Shown piece after piece: positions 1 to 7,819 of a stretch of DNA of 18,727 bases. The notes under the pieces were generated by a model, which did not search any database, was not told the DNA's origin, and saw only the letters and a program-made list of their open reading frames with translations. The DNA lies in the NCBI GenBank assembly GCA_964425485.1, contig CAYRML010000025.1, forward strand, positions 1 to 18,727, given 5' to 3'. Origin of the DNA: CAYRML01 sp964425485 (GTDB lineage Bacteria; Bacillota; Dehalobacteriia; UBA4068). The position numbers were made by a program, and so were the translations under genes. Each line of letters opens with the position of its first letter. Position 1 is the stretch's first letter.

Positions 1-14
1 GGGTGGTTTTCCCA

Positions 15-1379
15 ATGAAAAAACTCATATTTATTCTGGCCATTGTTATTGTTGCCATCATAATTATTTCTTTGCCTGGGCCGGCCACCCAAATTGATTA
101 TGAAAGACTCAAGATTTCTCAAACACCAACTGTTCCTGGTGTTACAACCAAATCTTTCATTGATGAGACAGATAGTTATATTATTGCAGTGCATATACCG
201 CAGACCGGGAAAATCAACCTTGATACTCTCTTAAATGCCACGGCCCATAGAGCTATAGGCTCCTTTAAAAAAGATTTGGCAGCAGTTTCAGCCGCAAATG
301 GAACCGGCAATAAAAATCTTTATGTGCTGCATATTGATTACAATATATATCATCATAGCCCTAATCTTTGGTCCATATTTTTTGATAAAGAGATTTTCTT
401 GGAAGATGAGCTTTGGCATAAAGAGCTCGACACCATTAATTATGATGTTTCTAGCGGCAAGGAACTAGGTATCAGAGATATGTTCAGGGCCAATGCCGCT
501 GCTATAAATGAACTTTATAAGTATTCCGCAGAGAAAATGCAGGCCAATATCAGCGCCCAGGATAATTATGATGCTACACTTTTTGATAAAGGCATCTCAC
601 CAGACATAGCAAATTATGACCTTTTTGCTATGACCCAGGATGGGCTGATTATATTCTTTGATTATGGACAGCTGGCGGCAGACGAGAATGGTTATTACAG
701 TATTGTTATTCCCTATGGAGCCATATCCGATATGTGTTTAACTGAAGAAGGTTTGCCCCGCGCTATTGATCCCAGCAAGCCTATGGTAGCATTAACTTTT
801 GATGACGGGCCGCATAGTAAATATACTCCTGTTTTACTGGATGCGCTTAAAAAGCGTGGGGCCAAGGTGACCTTTTTCGTGCTGGGGAACAGGGCCGAGG
901 GTTTGCCCTCAAGCATAAAAAGAGCCGTGGATGAGGGGCATTCTGTCAATATTCACAGCTATAATCATATTGGTTCCTTTACTAATATGAGCCAATACGC
1001 TCTTGATTCTCACCTTTCCCGTACAGCCGGTGCAATAAAAGCCGCCAGCGGTAAAGCGCCAAATTTGGTACGCCCTCCTTATGGCGCTATTAATAAGAAA
1101 GTAGCGGCCGAGATAAATTATCCTATAATCTTATGGAATGTGGATACCTTAGATTGGAAATATAGAAATGCTGATTATGTAGCTAAATATATCGTCAATC
1201 ATGCTAAAGATGGTGATATCATTCTTCTGCATGATATACACGGTACTTCTGTTACCGGTGCAGTTGTTGCTATTGATACTCTTAAGGCCAAGGGATATCA
1301 GTTTGTCACTGTGGAGGAGTTGTTCTATTATAAAAATAAATCCCTTAACAATGGAGGAATTTACAGAAGCGCAAAGTAA
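15..1379 (+). CDS. PdaC-like membrane-anchored polysaccharide deacetylase
   Basis: Probably removes acetyl groups from N-acetylated cell-wall sugars (peptidoglycan or a related glycan) outside the cell. The N-terminus is a lysine pair followed by a long hydrophobic stretch (about residues 5-25), a signal anchor. Residues about 30-240 resemble the DUF4163/DUF3298 module found in PdaC and RsiV. From about residue 258 comes a NodB homology domain with all five motifs: TFDDGP near 261, HSYNH near 316, RPPYG near 353, DTLDW near 376 and LLHD near 404. So the metal-binding Asp/His/His triad and the catalytic bases appear present. I chose the ATG at 15 over an in-frame GTG at 3 because it begins the Lys-rich anchor and has GGGTGG about 8 bases upstream. 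The ferritin gene follows after 39 bases with no clear terminator between, so they may be co-transcribed. The domain order matches B. subtilis PdaC; the substrate is inferred. Confidence 0.88.
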   Translation: MKKLIFILAIVIVAIIIISLPGPATQIDYERLKISQTPTVPGVTTKSFIDETDSYIIAVHIPQTGKINLDTLLNATAHRAIGSFKKDLAAVSAANGTGNKNLYVLHIDYNIYHHSPNLWSIFFDKEIFLEDELWHKELDTINYDVSSGKELGIRDMFRANAAAINELYKYSAEKMQANISAQDNYDATLFDKGISPDIANYDLFAMTQDGLIIFFDYGQLAADENGYYSIVIPYGAISDMCLTEEGLPRAIDPSKPMVALTFDDGPHSKYTPVLLDALKKRGAKVTFFVLGNRAEGLPSSIKRAVDEGHSVNIHSYNHIGSFTNMSQYALDSHLSRTAGAIKAASGKAPNLVRPPYGAINKKVAAEINYPIILWNVDTLDWKYRNADYVAKYIVNHAKDGDIILLHDIHGTSVTGAVVAIDTLKAKGYQFVTVEELFYYKNKSLNNGGIYRSAK

Positions 1380-1418
1380 TTAAAGTAATTATTAAAAAAA
1401 GAAAGGCAGGGGATTTTC

Positions 1419-1943
1419 ATGTTAAGCGCAAAAATTGAAGCTTTGTTGAACAATCAAGTAACAAAGGAATACTATTCTTCCAATCTATATCGTGCGATGA
1501 GCTCTTGGTTTTCCGCTCATGATCTGCAGGGTTTTGCCAAATGGTATTATATTCAAGCGGAAGAAGAATATGCTCATGCCAAAATCATCTATAATTATAT
1601 ACTTCAGGCCGGTGGGCGCGCTATTATTGAAGCTATTGATCAACCGCCTGCGGAATGGACGGATGGATTGGAAATTTTGGAAAAGACCTTGGAGCATGAG
1701 CAGTATGTGACATCCTTGATCTATGATATTGTGTCTGCGGCCCAGGAAGAAAAGGATTTTAAAACCTCGCAATTTTTCGCCTGGTTTGTGGACGAGCAAA
1801 GGGAAGAGGAAGATAATGCTGCCACCAACCTGGGACGCTATAAATTGATGGCCGCAGATGGTAAGGGCCTCTATTTGCTGGATGCGGAGTTGGGCACTCG
1901 GGTTTATAATCCGCCGGCCCTATTAACAACTATGGAAGCATAG
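1419..1943 (+). CDS. ftnA: Ferritin (bacterial non-haem, FtnA type)
   Basis: Iron-storage protein that oxidises Fe2+ and mineralises it in a 24-subunit cytoplasmic shell. It has 174 residues, the normal family length, and a four-helix-bundle pattern. Ferroxidase residues fall at the same numbers as in E. coli FtnA: E17, E50, H53, E94, Q127 and E130. Third-site residues E49, E126 and E129 and the conserved Y24 are also present, so the protein should be fully active. There is no heme-ligand methionine arrangement that would make it a bacterioferritin. The start has AGGCAGGGG 6 bases upstream. It lies 39 bases after the deacetylase gene. I saw no Fur- or DtxR-type operator in that short gap, so any iron control would act further upstream or after transcription. 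Downstream lies the degenerate hsdR region. Confidence 0.95.
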   Translation: MLSAKIEALLNNQVTKEYYSSNLYRAMSSWFSAHDLQGFAKWYYIQAEEEYAHAKIIYNYILQAGGRAIIEAIDQPPAEWTDGLEILEKTLEHEQYVTSLIYDIVSAAQEEKDFKTSQFFAWFVDEQREEEDNAATNLGRYKLMAADGKGLYLLDAELGTRVYNPPALLTTMEA

Positions 1944-2046
1944 TATATATAATAATATAAGACAATAAAAATCCCACCTTTTAGGGAGCAACTTAGGGAT
2001 TTACAATAACAAACAGGTTTTTTGAGTGACAACCCTCAAGCGATAC

Positions 2047-2095
2047 AAAAGACCAGTCATGTCCAAGCGTAAATGCTTAGCGCGGCTGGTCTTTT
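2047..2095 (-). terminator. Hairpin terminator after hsdR remnant, possibly bidirectional
   Basis: Perfect 10-bp inverted repeat AAAAGACCAG / CTGGTCTTTT (2047-2056 and 2086-2095) with A and T tails on the two sides and a smaller AAGC/GCTT stem in the loop. On the minus strand it starts right at the stop codon of the hsdR remnant (2094-2096), so it is probably that gene's old terminator. On the plus strand it could also end ferritin transcripts. Confidence 0.6.
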
Positions 2096-2551
2096 ACTTG
2101 TTGGCGCAGGGTATCTGCTTTACTGTATTTCTTTTTTCGGCTTGTTCAATATGTAGTTTAACAGCATCCTCCTGTTTGTCAGGAGGATGTTTATATTTTC
2201 TCAGAAGTCGCTTTACCGTTATACCAATCTGAGTATGACACTTTCGCGAATGTCACAGTCAACTTTCATATTGCTCTTGATACTGATAGTAAGCTCTCTT
2301 GTAATTTATTTTAATACGTAATTCTTAAAATCTTTTGCTGACATATTTTCGAAAATTGCATCATAAAATGCCAATTCAACATTCGATAATCCGATTTCTT
2401 CTACGTGCTTGTGAGGGTTGTTCATATCCATTGTCATATTAACAAGTGCATTGATTTCAGCCGTTTCAAGTGAACATTTGAGTAAAAGATAATATTCATG
2501 GGTATATCTTTTCTGGGACAACTGTATAAAAGCCCTTGATATCGGATAATA
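2094..2551 (-). pseudogene. hsdR: Remnant of type I restriction endonuclease R subunit C-terminus
   Basis: Read on the minus strand, the segment contains, in order, pieces that match the C-terminal part of type I restriction R subunits (DUF3387-type). First comes an open stretch ending at 2306 with LETAE, then EEIGLSNVELAFYDAI, the family's typical E-x-LGLS-x-x-ELAFYDAL. It is interrupted by TAA at 2306-2308. The same frame continues with ITRELTISIKSN and CDIRESVILRL. A frameshift near 2220-2224 leads to VKRLLRKYKHPPDKQEDAVK, close to the usual R-L-L-R-K-Y-x-x-PPDKQE ending, stopping at 2094. One nonsense codon, one frameshift and the loss of everything upstream (stop at 2552-2554, helicase and nuclease domains absent) make this a dead gene. 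No hsdM or hsdS is visible. Recognition rests on motif memory, not a search. Confidence 0.7.
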
Positions 2552-2554
2552 TTA

Positions 2555-2821
2555 CAAGTAGTTCGGCGGTATGAGGCCTAATACCAAGGCAGATAAGGCA
2601 TTATTATTGCCGAATTTTATTTTCTTGGCTGTTAGTAACTGCTGATGTCAAACTTTATGACTGTTTTCTGTCCGACGAAACATATATTGATCTTTTTCTT
2701 CCAGAAGTACCATTTCTATTCCTCATCTAAACTAAGATATATATTTTTGAATTATTTTGCTGTTTTTATAGTTATAGCTGCTTAATAAAGACAACAATAT
2801 ATATTGGAAAGGTAGCCGCTC
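2555..2821. other. Intergenic region without recognisable gene
   Basis: AT-rich sequence between the hsdR remnant and cls. Reading frames on both strands are short and broken. It may include further decayed hsdR sequence that I cannot recognise. It must hold the cls promoter; candidate elements such as TTGAAT at 2747 and TATAGT at 2767 are poorly spaced (14 bases), so I do not call one. Confidence 0.4.
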
Positions 2822-4351
2822 ATGAAAAAGATTTTTAATAAAGTAACCATAATTATATTGCTTGTGATTTTGCAAATCTATATATTATATGTAATGGTCC
2901 ATAAACTAGCAATATATTCCCCATATTTTTATTATGCTTTCCTGGGCATAAGCATCATAGCAGTTATTGCTATTGTTAATAGAAATTTTAATCCGTCATA
3001 TAAAATAGGATGGATTATTCTGGTGATGCTGATGCCGATCTTTGGCGGTCTTTTTTATATTTTATTTGGCAGAAATAGCGGCAGTAAAAAATGGTTAGCG
3101 AAAATGACACAAGTAAATAATAAATTTACACCCTATTTGCATCAAAATGCCCAGATCTTTGATGAAATCGAGAAAGCAGATAAATATATAGCGCAACAAT
3201 TATACTATATTTTGAAATGGTCAGGTTATCCTGTGTATAAGAAAAGCAGGGCCAGATATCTTAAGCAAGGTGAGGAGTTATTTGCTGCTTTAAAAAAAGA
3301 ATTGAATAAGGCTAAACATTATATTTTTATTGAATGCTTTATTATTGAAGAAGGAGAAATGTGGAATGGTATATTAGATATCTTGAAAGCAAAGGTAAAA
3401 GAAGATATAGATATTCGGCTGATCTATGATGATCTGGGATGTGCCACTACATTACCCGCTAAATATAATAAAAAATTAGAGGAAATGGGGATAAAATGCC
3501 AAGTTTTTAACCCCGTAATGCCTTATCCTTCATCTAAATATAATAATCGTGATCATCGAAAATTGGTAATTATAGATGGGCATACCGGTTTTTTAGGCGG
3601 TTGTAATATAGGTGATGAATATATTAATAAAAAAATGAAATTCGGATATTTGAAAGATGCTGATTTGATGATTAAGGGCGATGCGGTGTGGAGCTTAACC
3701 GTAATGTTTTTACAAATGTGGAATTTTGATAAAGATTTAAGCGCGGATGCGGTTTATGAAAATTGTCGGCCGCAACTTTATAGTGATGAAGAATTTACTG
3801 ATGATGGATTTGTGCAGCCATTTGCAGATGCGCCTCTGGATAATGAAAATATTGGTGAATCTGTCTATATGAATATGATCAATAAGGCTAAAGAGTATAT
3901 ATATATCTATACCCCGTATCTGGTTATTGATAATGAGATGATGATAGCATTATCTTTGGCCGCTCAAAATGGTGTTGATGTGAGGATTGTGACTCCTTAT
4001 ATCGGAGATAAAATAGTTACACATCAGCTTACTCGTGCTAACTATCAAAAATTAATCGCAAACCAAGTTAAAATTTATGAATATTTACCGGGATTTATCC
4101 ATTCTAAAATGATAGTTTCCGATGATGATATAGCTGTAATTAGCACGATCAATATGGATTTCAGAAGTTTTTATTTACATTTTGAATGTGCGGCTTTAAT
4201 GTATAAGACAGAAGCTATTAAGCAAATGAAAGAAGACTATATGAACACTTTGGAAGTTTGCAAACAAATCACCATAGAGGATTGTTTGGCTGTTAAATGG
4301 TATATACGTGTATTTCGCAGTATATTAAAAGTTCTTTCACCCCTCATATAA
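2822..4351 (+). CDS. cls: Cardiolipin synthase (phospholipase D family)
   Basis: Makes cardiolipin by joining two phosphatidylglycerol molecules at the inner membrane. The protein has 509 residues, typical of Cls. Two N-terminal transmembrane helices (about 7-27 and 38-58) and a PLDc_N-type segment (GWIILVMLMPIFGGLFYILFG) precede two PLD catalytic motifs: H245-x-K247-x4-D252 (RDHRKLVIIDG) with downstream GGCNIGDEY, and H427-x-K429-x4-D434 (FIHSKMIVSD) with downstream STINMDFRSF. Both HKD motifs are intact. The start has GGAAAGG about 10 bases upstream. By eye the gene is clearly more AT-rich and uses more ATA, AAT and TTA codons than mntP or the genes after it, like the hsdR remnant just upstream, so it may have a different history. 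A hairpin terminator follows. Confidence 0.94.
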   Translation: MKKIFNKVTIIILLVILQIYILYVMVHKLAIYSPYFYYAFLGISIIAVIAIVNRNFNPSYKIGWIILVMLMPIFGGLFYILFGRNSGSKKWLAKMTQVNNKFTPYLHQNAQIFDEIEKADKYIAQQLYYILKWSGYPVYKKSRARYLKQGEELFAALKKELNKAKHYIFIECFIIEEGEMWNGILDILKAKVKEDIDIRLIYDDLGCATTLPAKYNKKLEEMGIKCQVFNPVMPYPSSKYNNRDHRKLVIIDGHTGFLGGCNIGDEYINKKMKFGYLKDADLMIKGDAVWSLTVMFLQMWNFDKDLSADAVYENCRPQLYSDEEFTDDGFVQPFADAPLDNENIGESVYMNMINKAKEYIYIYTPYLVIDNEMMIALSLAAQNGVDVRIVTPYIGDKIVTHQLTRANYQKLIANQVKIYEYLPGFIHSKMIVSDDDIAVISTINMDFRSFYLHFECAALMYKTEAIKQMKEDYMNTLEVCKQITIEDCLAVKWYIRVFRSILKVLSPLI

Positions 4352-4435
4352 TAAAGATATATTATAATTCATAATATAATAATGAAAGATATAACAAATG
4401 GCAATATTTATCTAAAAGCACTAAAGCATAAAGAT

Positions 4436-4478
4436 AAGACTGCACTAAAGATTTATCCTTCGGTGCAGTCTTTACTTT
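4436..4478 (+). terminator. Terminator downstream of cls
   Basis: Perfect 10-bp stem AAGACTGCAC (4436-4445) / GTGCAGTCTT (4463-4472) with a 17-base loop, followed by the T-rich run TTTACTTTTG. It separates cls from mntP. Confidence 0.65.
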
Positions 4479-4556
4479 TGTGTTTTCGCTTGAAGAGAGT
4501 CGATCAAATTTACTTGTTTTCGTACCTAAGTTGAACTCCCTTTTTGGGGATTCTTG

Positions 4557-4586
4557 TTGTCTTTATATAGTATTTCAGTATATAAT
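4557..4586 (+). promoter_or_regulatory. Probable mntP promoter
   Basis: A TTGTCT -35 (4557-4562) and a perfect TATAAT -10 (4581-4586) are separated by 18 bases, about 30 bases ahead of the mntP start codon. I searched the leader for the yybP-ykoY manganese riboswitch that often precedes mntP and saw no convincing match. Confidence 0.5.
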
Positions 4587-4619
4587 AAAACCTGTGACAT
4601 TTGCTAAAGGAGAAATGCT

Positions 4620-5171
4620 ATGAGCTTAGGCGAATTACTTTTGATAGCGGTTGCTTTGTCTATGGATGCTTTTGCCGTTGCTGTAGGCAAAGGGCTTTCG
4701 CTGCTTAAAATCGAATTTAAAAAAGCGGCCATAGTAGCCCTTTATTTTGGTATATTTCAGGCCTTAATGCCGCTTATAGGTTATGTTCTGGGCATTAGTT
4801 TTCAGGAAAAGATCATAGCTATAGATCATTGGGTGGCCTTTGCTCTGTTGACTTTTATCGGCATCAATATGATACGGGAATCCAGGAAGGCAGAGGATAT
4901 GATAAATAGCTCCCTGGCTTTTGGTCATTTGCTGCTTTTGGCCGTAGCGACCAGTATTGATGCCTTGGCGGTTGGCGTATCATTTGCTTTTCTTCAGGTT
5001 AACATTTATAGTGCGATTATCATCATAGGCTGTGTGACTTTTGCTTTTTCCCTTTTAGGAGTCAAGCTGGGCAATATATTCGGCAGCAAATATAAGTCCC
5101 GGGCCGAATTGGCAGGGGGGATTATTCTGATTATAATCGGGCTTAAAATCTTATTGGAAAATATTTTATAA
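4620..5171 (+). CDS. mntP: Manganese efflux pump MntP
   Basis: Inner-membrane exporter of Mn2+ that protects against manganese excess. It has 183 residues, the usual length for the family (formerly DUF204/YebN), with about six hydrophobic helices. The two repeat halves each carry the hallmark S-[MI]-D-A-x-A-V sequence: SMDAFAVAVG around D16 and SIDALAVGVSF around D114, aspartates thought to handle the metal. The start has AAAGGAG 7 bases upstream. The gene is monocistronic, with its own promoter and a 12-bp terminator just after the stop. It faces the VOC/feo genes convergently. Its presence next to the feo/DtxR locus suggests linked iron and manganese balance, but no shared operator is visible at its promoter. 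Confidence 0.92.
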   Translation: MSLGELLLIAVALSMDAFAVAVGKGLSLLKIEFKKAAIVALYFGIFQALMPLIGYVLGISFQEKIIAIDHWVAFALLTFIGINMIRESRKAEDMINSSLAFGHLLLLAVATSIDALAVGVSFAFLQVNIYSAIIIIGCVTFAFSLLGVKLGNIFGSKYKSRAELAGGIILIIIGLKILLENIL

Positions 5172-5199
5172 AAAAGCCATGGCTTTGGCCATGGCTTTT
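5172..5199. terminator. Bidirectional terminator between mntP and the VOC gene
   Basis: Perfect 12-bp stem AAAAGCCATGGC (5172-5183) / GCCATGGCTTTT (5188-5199) with a 4-base loop, A-rich on one side and T-rich on the other. It sits between two convergent genes and can serve both. Confidence 0.85.
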
Positions 5200-5204
5200 G
5201 CTTA

Positions 5205-5585
5205 TTATTTTTGTTGCGCTATTTGTATTTCATAGCCATCGGGATCTTGCACAAAGAAGAAGGTGATATCAGGGCTAGGGCTCAGAGGCCCACGCAGTAC
5301 AGGGATATTTTTTTCTTTGATAAGCGCTAAGGCCTCATCCAGGGAAGGTGCAAGGAAACCTAAAGTGATACCGGTTCCAGTGGCGCTGTTTTGTGCCGCT
5401 TTGCCGGCAATATTTTTGTCATAAATAAGCTCTACCTGTGTCTGAGCGACATTGCCTACAAAAGCAATTTCCATATCGCTGTTGGGATTGAAGCGTCTTT
5501 GCAGCTTTAAGCCCAAAACGTCTTGATAAAAGGACAAGGATCGATCTAAATCGCTGACGGAAAGAGTAACCCAGCCAAAGTCCAT
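5205..5585 (-). CDS. VOC-fold (glyoxalase/bleomycin-resistance-like) protein lacking His ligands
   Basis: A 126-residue cytoplasmic protein with two beta-alpha-beta-beta-beta units. The first half has the typical V-S-D-L-D-R-S-x-x-FY-x-D-x-LG (residues 10-25) and the end has DPDGYEIQI. It resembles lactoylglutathione lyase GloA, but of the four usual metal ligands (His, Glu, His, Glu) only the glutamates remain (E52, E119). The first His position is W5 and the third is a hydrophobic residue; in fact the protein has no histidine at all. So it is probably not a nickel or zinc glyoxalase I; it may bind another ligand or act as a binding protein. The start has AAGGAGG 7 bases upstream. It has its own promoter 81 bases after the end of the feo operon. 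Function unknown. Confidence 0.85.
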   Translation of the reverse strand: MDFGWVTLSVSDLDRSLSFYQDVLGLKLQRRFNPNSDMEIAFVGNVAQTQVELIYDKNIAGKAAQNSATGTGITLGFLAPSLDEALALIKEKNIPVLRGPLSPSPDITFFFVQDPDGYEIQIAQQK

Positions 5586-5619
5586 AATAAATACCTCCTT
5601 TTTATTATTTCATTGTTTC

Positions 5620-5648
5620 ATTATACAGCAAAACATAATTACCAGCAA
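5620..5648 (-). promoter_or_regulatory. Promoter of the VOC gene
   Basis: On the minus strand a TTGCTG -35 (5648-5643), a 17-base spacer and a perfect TATAAT -10 (5625-5620) lie about 35 bases ahead of the start codon. This implies the VOC gene is transcribed separately from feo. Confidence 0.6.
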
Positions 5649-5666
5649 GTGACCCGCCTTATACAG

Positions 5667-5816
5667 CTAGCGATTTTTTTGTTTGTCGCAGCTGCTATTG
5701 CCACAGCCGGAGCAGCCGGAGCAGTGGTTTTTTTTCTTACGGCTGCTCATAAAACGGAGGGCTATAAAGACCGCCGCACCTATTATTAACAGCAAAATTA
5801 TATCCGCTATGCTCAT
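5667..5816 (-). CDS. FeoB-associated Cys-rich membrane protein
   Basis: A 49-residue protein: one N-terminal transmembrane helix (about residues 5-22), a basic RKKK stretch at the membrane edge, then a C-terminal tail with HCSGCSGCGNSSC. This is the layout of the small FeoB-associated Cys-rich family that follows feoB in many Firmicutes. It probably works with FeoB in ferrous iron transport, perhaps handing iron over through its cysteines; the role is not established. I chose the ATG at 5816, not the longer frame starting at 5873, because its ATGA overlaps the feoB stop codon and GGGAGG lies 8 bases upstream inside feoB. It is the last gene of the feo operon. Confidence 0.85.
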   Translation of the reverse strand: MSIADIILLLIIGAAVFIALRFMSSRKKKNHCSGCSGCGNSSCDKQKNR

Positions 5817-7819
5817 AGCAATAGCCTCCCTATTTGATATACGGCCAGGGCCATCAGCCAGGCTACACCACATTGCATACCTATGATACCAATGGTTAAT
5901 ATCCCCGATTGCAGCTCTTTCTTGATGGTAGCTACGGCGGCTACACAGGGAGTATAGAGCAAAGTGAAGATCAAGAAGCTGAAAGCGGCAAGAGGCGTGA
6001 AGAGGCCGGAGAGCGCCGCGCTGAGACTTGTAGTGCTGGTATTGAGCAAGACGGATAGCGTACTAACGACAGCTTCCTTTGCCGTAAAGCCAGTGATGAG
6101 AGCAGTGGATACGCGCCAATCACTGAAGCCAATGGGCTGGAAGATGGGGGAGAGAAGTTGGCCGATCATGGCCAAAAGGCTGTTAGCGCTTGTGACTACC
6201 ACATTAAGCTGAGCATCAAAACTTTGCAGGAACCAGATGATGATGGATGCTATGAAAATTATGGTGAAAGCCCTTTGTAAAAAGTCACGAGCTTTTTCTG
6301 CGCAAAAACGGCCGCAGACTTTGGCGGAAGGCATGCGATAATTCGGTAATTCCATGACAAAGGGCATAGGCTTGCCACGGAAGGCGGTGCGTTTCATAAT
6401 TAAGGCGATCAAAATGGCTACCAGAATACCGATTATATAGAGCGCAATCATAACCAATGCCGCCTTATTAGGGAAAAATGCGGCGCAAAAGATAGCATAG
6501 ATAGGTATCTTGGCCGAGCAGCTCATATAAGGAGTCAGCATAATGGTCATCTTTCTGTCACGATCGGAGGCCAGGGTTCTGGTGGCCATGATGGCCGGCA
6601 CGGAACAGCCGAAACCCATTAACATCGGTACAAAACTGCGCCCAGATAAGCCTATTTTACGCAGCAGCTTATCCATAACGAAGGCTACGCGAGCCATATA
6701 ACCCGTATCTTCCAATATGGAAAGGAAGAAGAAGAGTGTTACGATGATGGGCAAAAAGCTTAAGACACTGCCGACCCCGGCAAAGACGCCGTCGATGATG
6801 AGGCTGTGTATGATAGGATTGATACCATAAGCAGTGAGCCCAATATCTGCCAGTACTGTCAGCTGATCTATGCCAAGAGCCAGTAAGTCGGAAAGGAAAC
6901 TGCCGATTACATTGAAGGTCAGAAAAAAGATGAGAAACATTACGCCCAAAAATACAGGCAGGGCGGTGTATTTGCCGGTTAATATTTTATCCATGCCGAT
7001 ACTGCGCCGCCGCTCTCGGCTTTCTTGACATTTAACCACGGAAGCAGATACTACACTTTCTATAAAAGAATAGCGCATATCGGCCAGGGCTTCGTTGCGT
7101 TCAAGTCCGCTTTCATCCTCCATCTCTGTAATACAGTGCTCAATAAGTTCATGCTCGTTTTGACTAAGATCAAGATGATCCGCCAGTGCAGGATCTCCTT
7201 CGATCAATTTGGTGGCACAAAAACGTGCGGACATGCCGATTTTCTGAGCATGGTCTTCAATGATATGAGCAACGGCATGAATACAGCGATGGACAGAACC
7301 TTGCGGGCAAAAATCCATAACCGCAGGTAGTATCTGCTTTTTTGCAATATGTACAGTTTGCTCGATTAGCTCTGACAAGCCTTCACTTTTGACGGCGCTG
7401 ATTGGGACAATAGGTATTCCTAGTTGTTCTGACATCAATTTTACATCTATCGAGCCGCCATTAGCACGCACCTCGTCCATCATATTCAAGGCCAATATGG
7501 TAGGTATGCACAGTTCCAGAAGCTGTAATGTCAGATAAAGATTACGCTCTATATTGGTAGCATCTACTATATTTATGATAGCGTCAGGCTTGTTTTTCAG
7601 TATGAAGTCCCGGGCTATGATTTCTTCTTGACTATAAGGTCTGATGGAATAAATTCCTGGAAGATCAACAACTGAGCAGTTTTTTAGGCCGCGAATATTA
7701 CCGATTTTTTGCTCCACGGTTACACCGGGGAAATTGCCGACATGTTGATTGGCGCCGGTTAAAGCATTAAATAAGGTGGTTTTGCCACAATTTTGATTGC
7801 CAACTAAAGCAAAGATCAT
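5813..7819 (-). CDS. feoB: Ferrous iron transport protein B (FeoB)
   Basis: GTPase-coupled inner-membrane transporter that brings Fe2+ into the cell, the main iron route for an anaerobe. The 668 residues carry an N-terminal G domain with G1 GNQNCGKTT (7-15), switch I around T34, G3 DLPG (52-55), G4 NMMD (112-115) and G5 near SAV (about 140). A helical region follows to about residue 265. The rest is the polytopic membrane part with two Gate domains, including GFGCSVPAIMATRT and TPYMSCSAKIPIYAIF with the conserved cysteines. It looks full length and intact. The start codon overlaps the feoA stop (ATGA), and its own stop overlaps the start of the Cys-rich protein, so the three proteins are translationally coupled. 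Expression follows the feo promoter with its two DtxR-type operators. Confidence 0.97.
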   Translation of the reverse strand: MIFALVGNQNCGKTTLFNALTGANQHVGNFPGVTVEQKIGNIRGLKNCSVVDLPGIYSIRPYSQEEIIARDFILKNKPDAIINIVDATNIERNLYLTLQLLELCIPTILALNMMDEVRANGGSIDVKLMSEQLGIPIVPISAVKSEGLSELIEQTVHIAKKQILPAVMDFCPQGSVHRCIHAVAHIIEDHAQKIGMSARFCATKLIEGDPALADHLDLSQNEHELIEHCITEMEDESGLERNEALADMRYSFIESVVSASVVKCQESRERRRSIGMDKILTGKYTALPVFLGVMFLIFFLTFNVIGSFLSDLLALGIDQLTVLADIGLTAYGINPIIHSLIIDGVFAGVGSVLSFLPIIVTLFFFLSILEDTGYMARVAFVMDKLLRKIGLSGRSFVPMLMGFGCSVPAIMATRTLASDRDRKMTIMLTPYMSCSAKIPIYAIFCAAFFPNKAALVMIALYIIGILVAILIALIMKRTAFRGKPMPFVMELPNYRMPSAKVCGRFCAEKARDFLQRAFTIIFIASIIIWFLQSFDAQLNVVVTSANSLLAMIGQLLSPIFQPIGFSDWRVSTALITGFTAKEAVVSTLSVLLNTSTTSLSAALSGLFTPLAAFSFLIFTLLYTPCVAAVATIKKELQSGILTIGIIGMQCGVAWLMALAVYQIGRLLL

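Noticed and set aside
1969..2002. Weak hairpin AAATCCC/GGGATTT after ferritin as its terminator
   Set aside because: Only 7 bp with a 20-base loop and no T run; the hairpin at 2047-2095 is a better candidate.
2165..2200. Strong-looking terminator hairpin CATCCTCCTG-n5-CAGGAGGATG followed by T-rich DNA
   Set aside because: It lies in the hsdR remnant and encodes the conserved HPPDKQEDA segment on the minus strand, so the inverted repeat is explained by coding sequence.
2026..2232. Plus-strand open frame of 68 codons
   Set aside because: No good ribosome site, odd composition, spans two inverted repeats and is antisense to the hsdR remnant.
2236..2255. Near-palindrome TGACACTTTCGCGAATGTCA as a possible recombination or operator site
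   Set aside because: It falls in the hsdR remnant where it encodes CDIRES; no integrase, repeat partner or promoter is associated.
4479..4619. Manganese riboswitch (yybP-ykoY) ahead of mntP
   Set aside because: The conserved core sequences and paired elements were not found; a CCCTTTTTGGGG-like short stem there is imperfect and not diagnostic.
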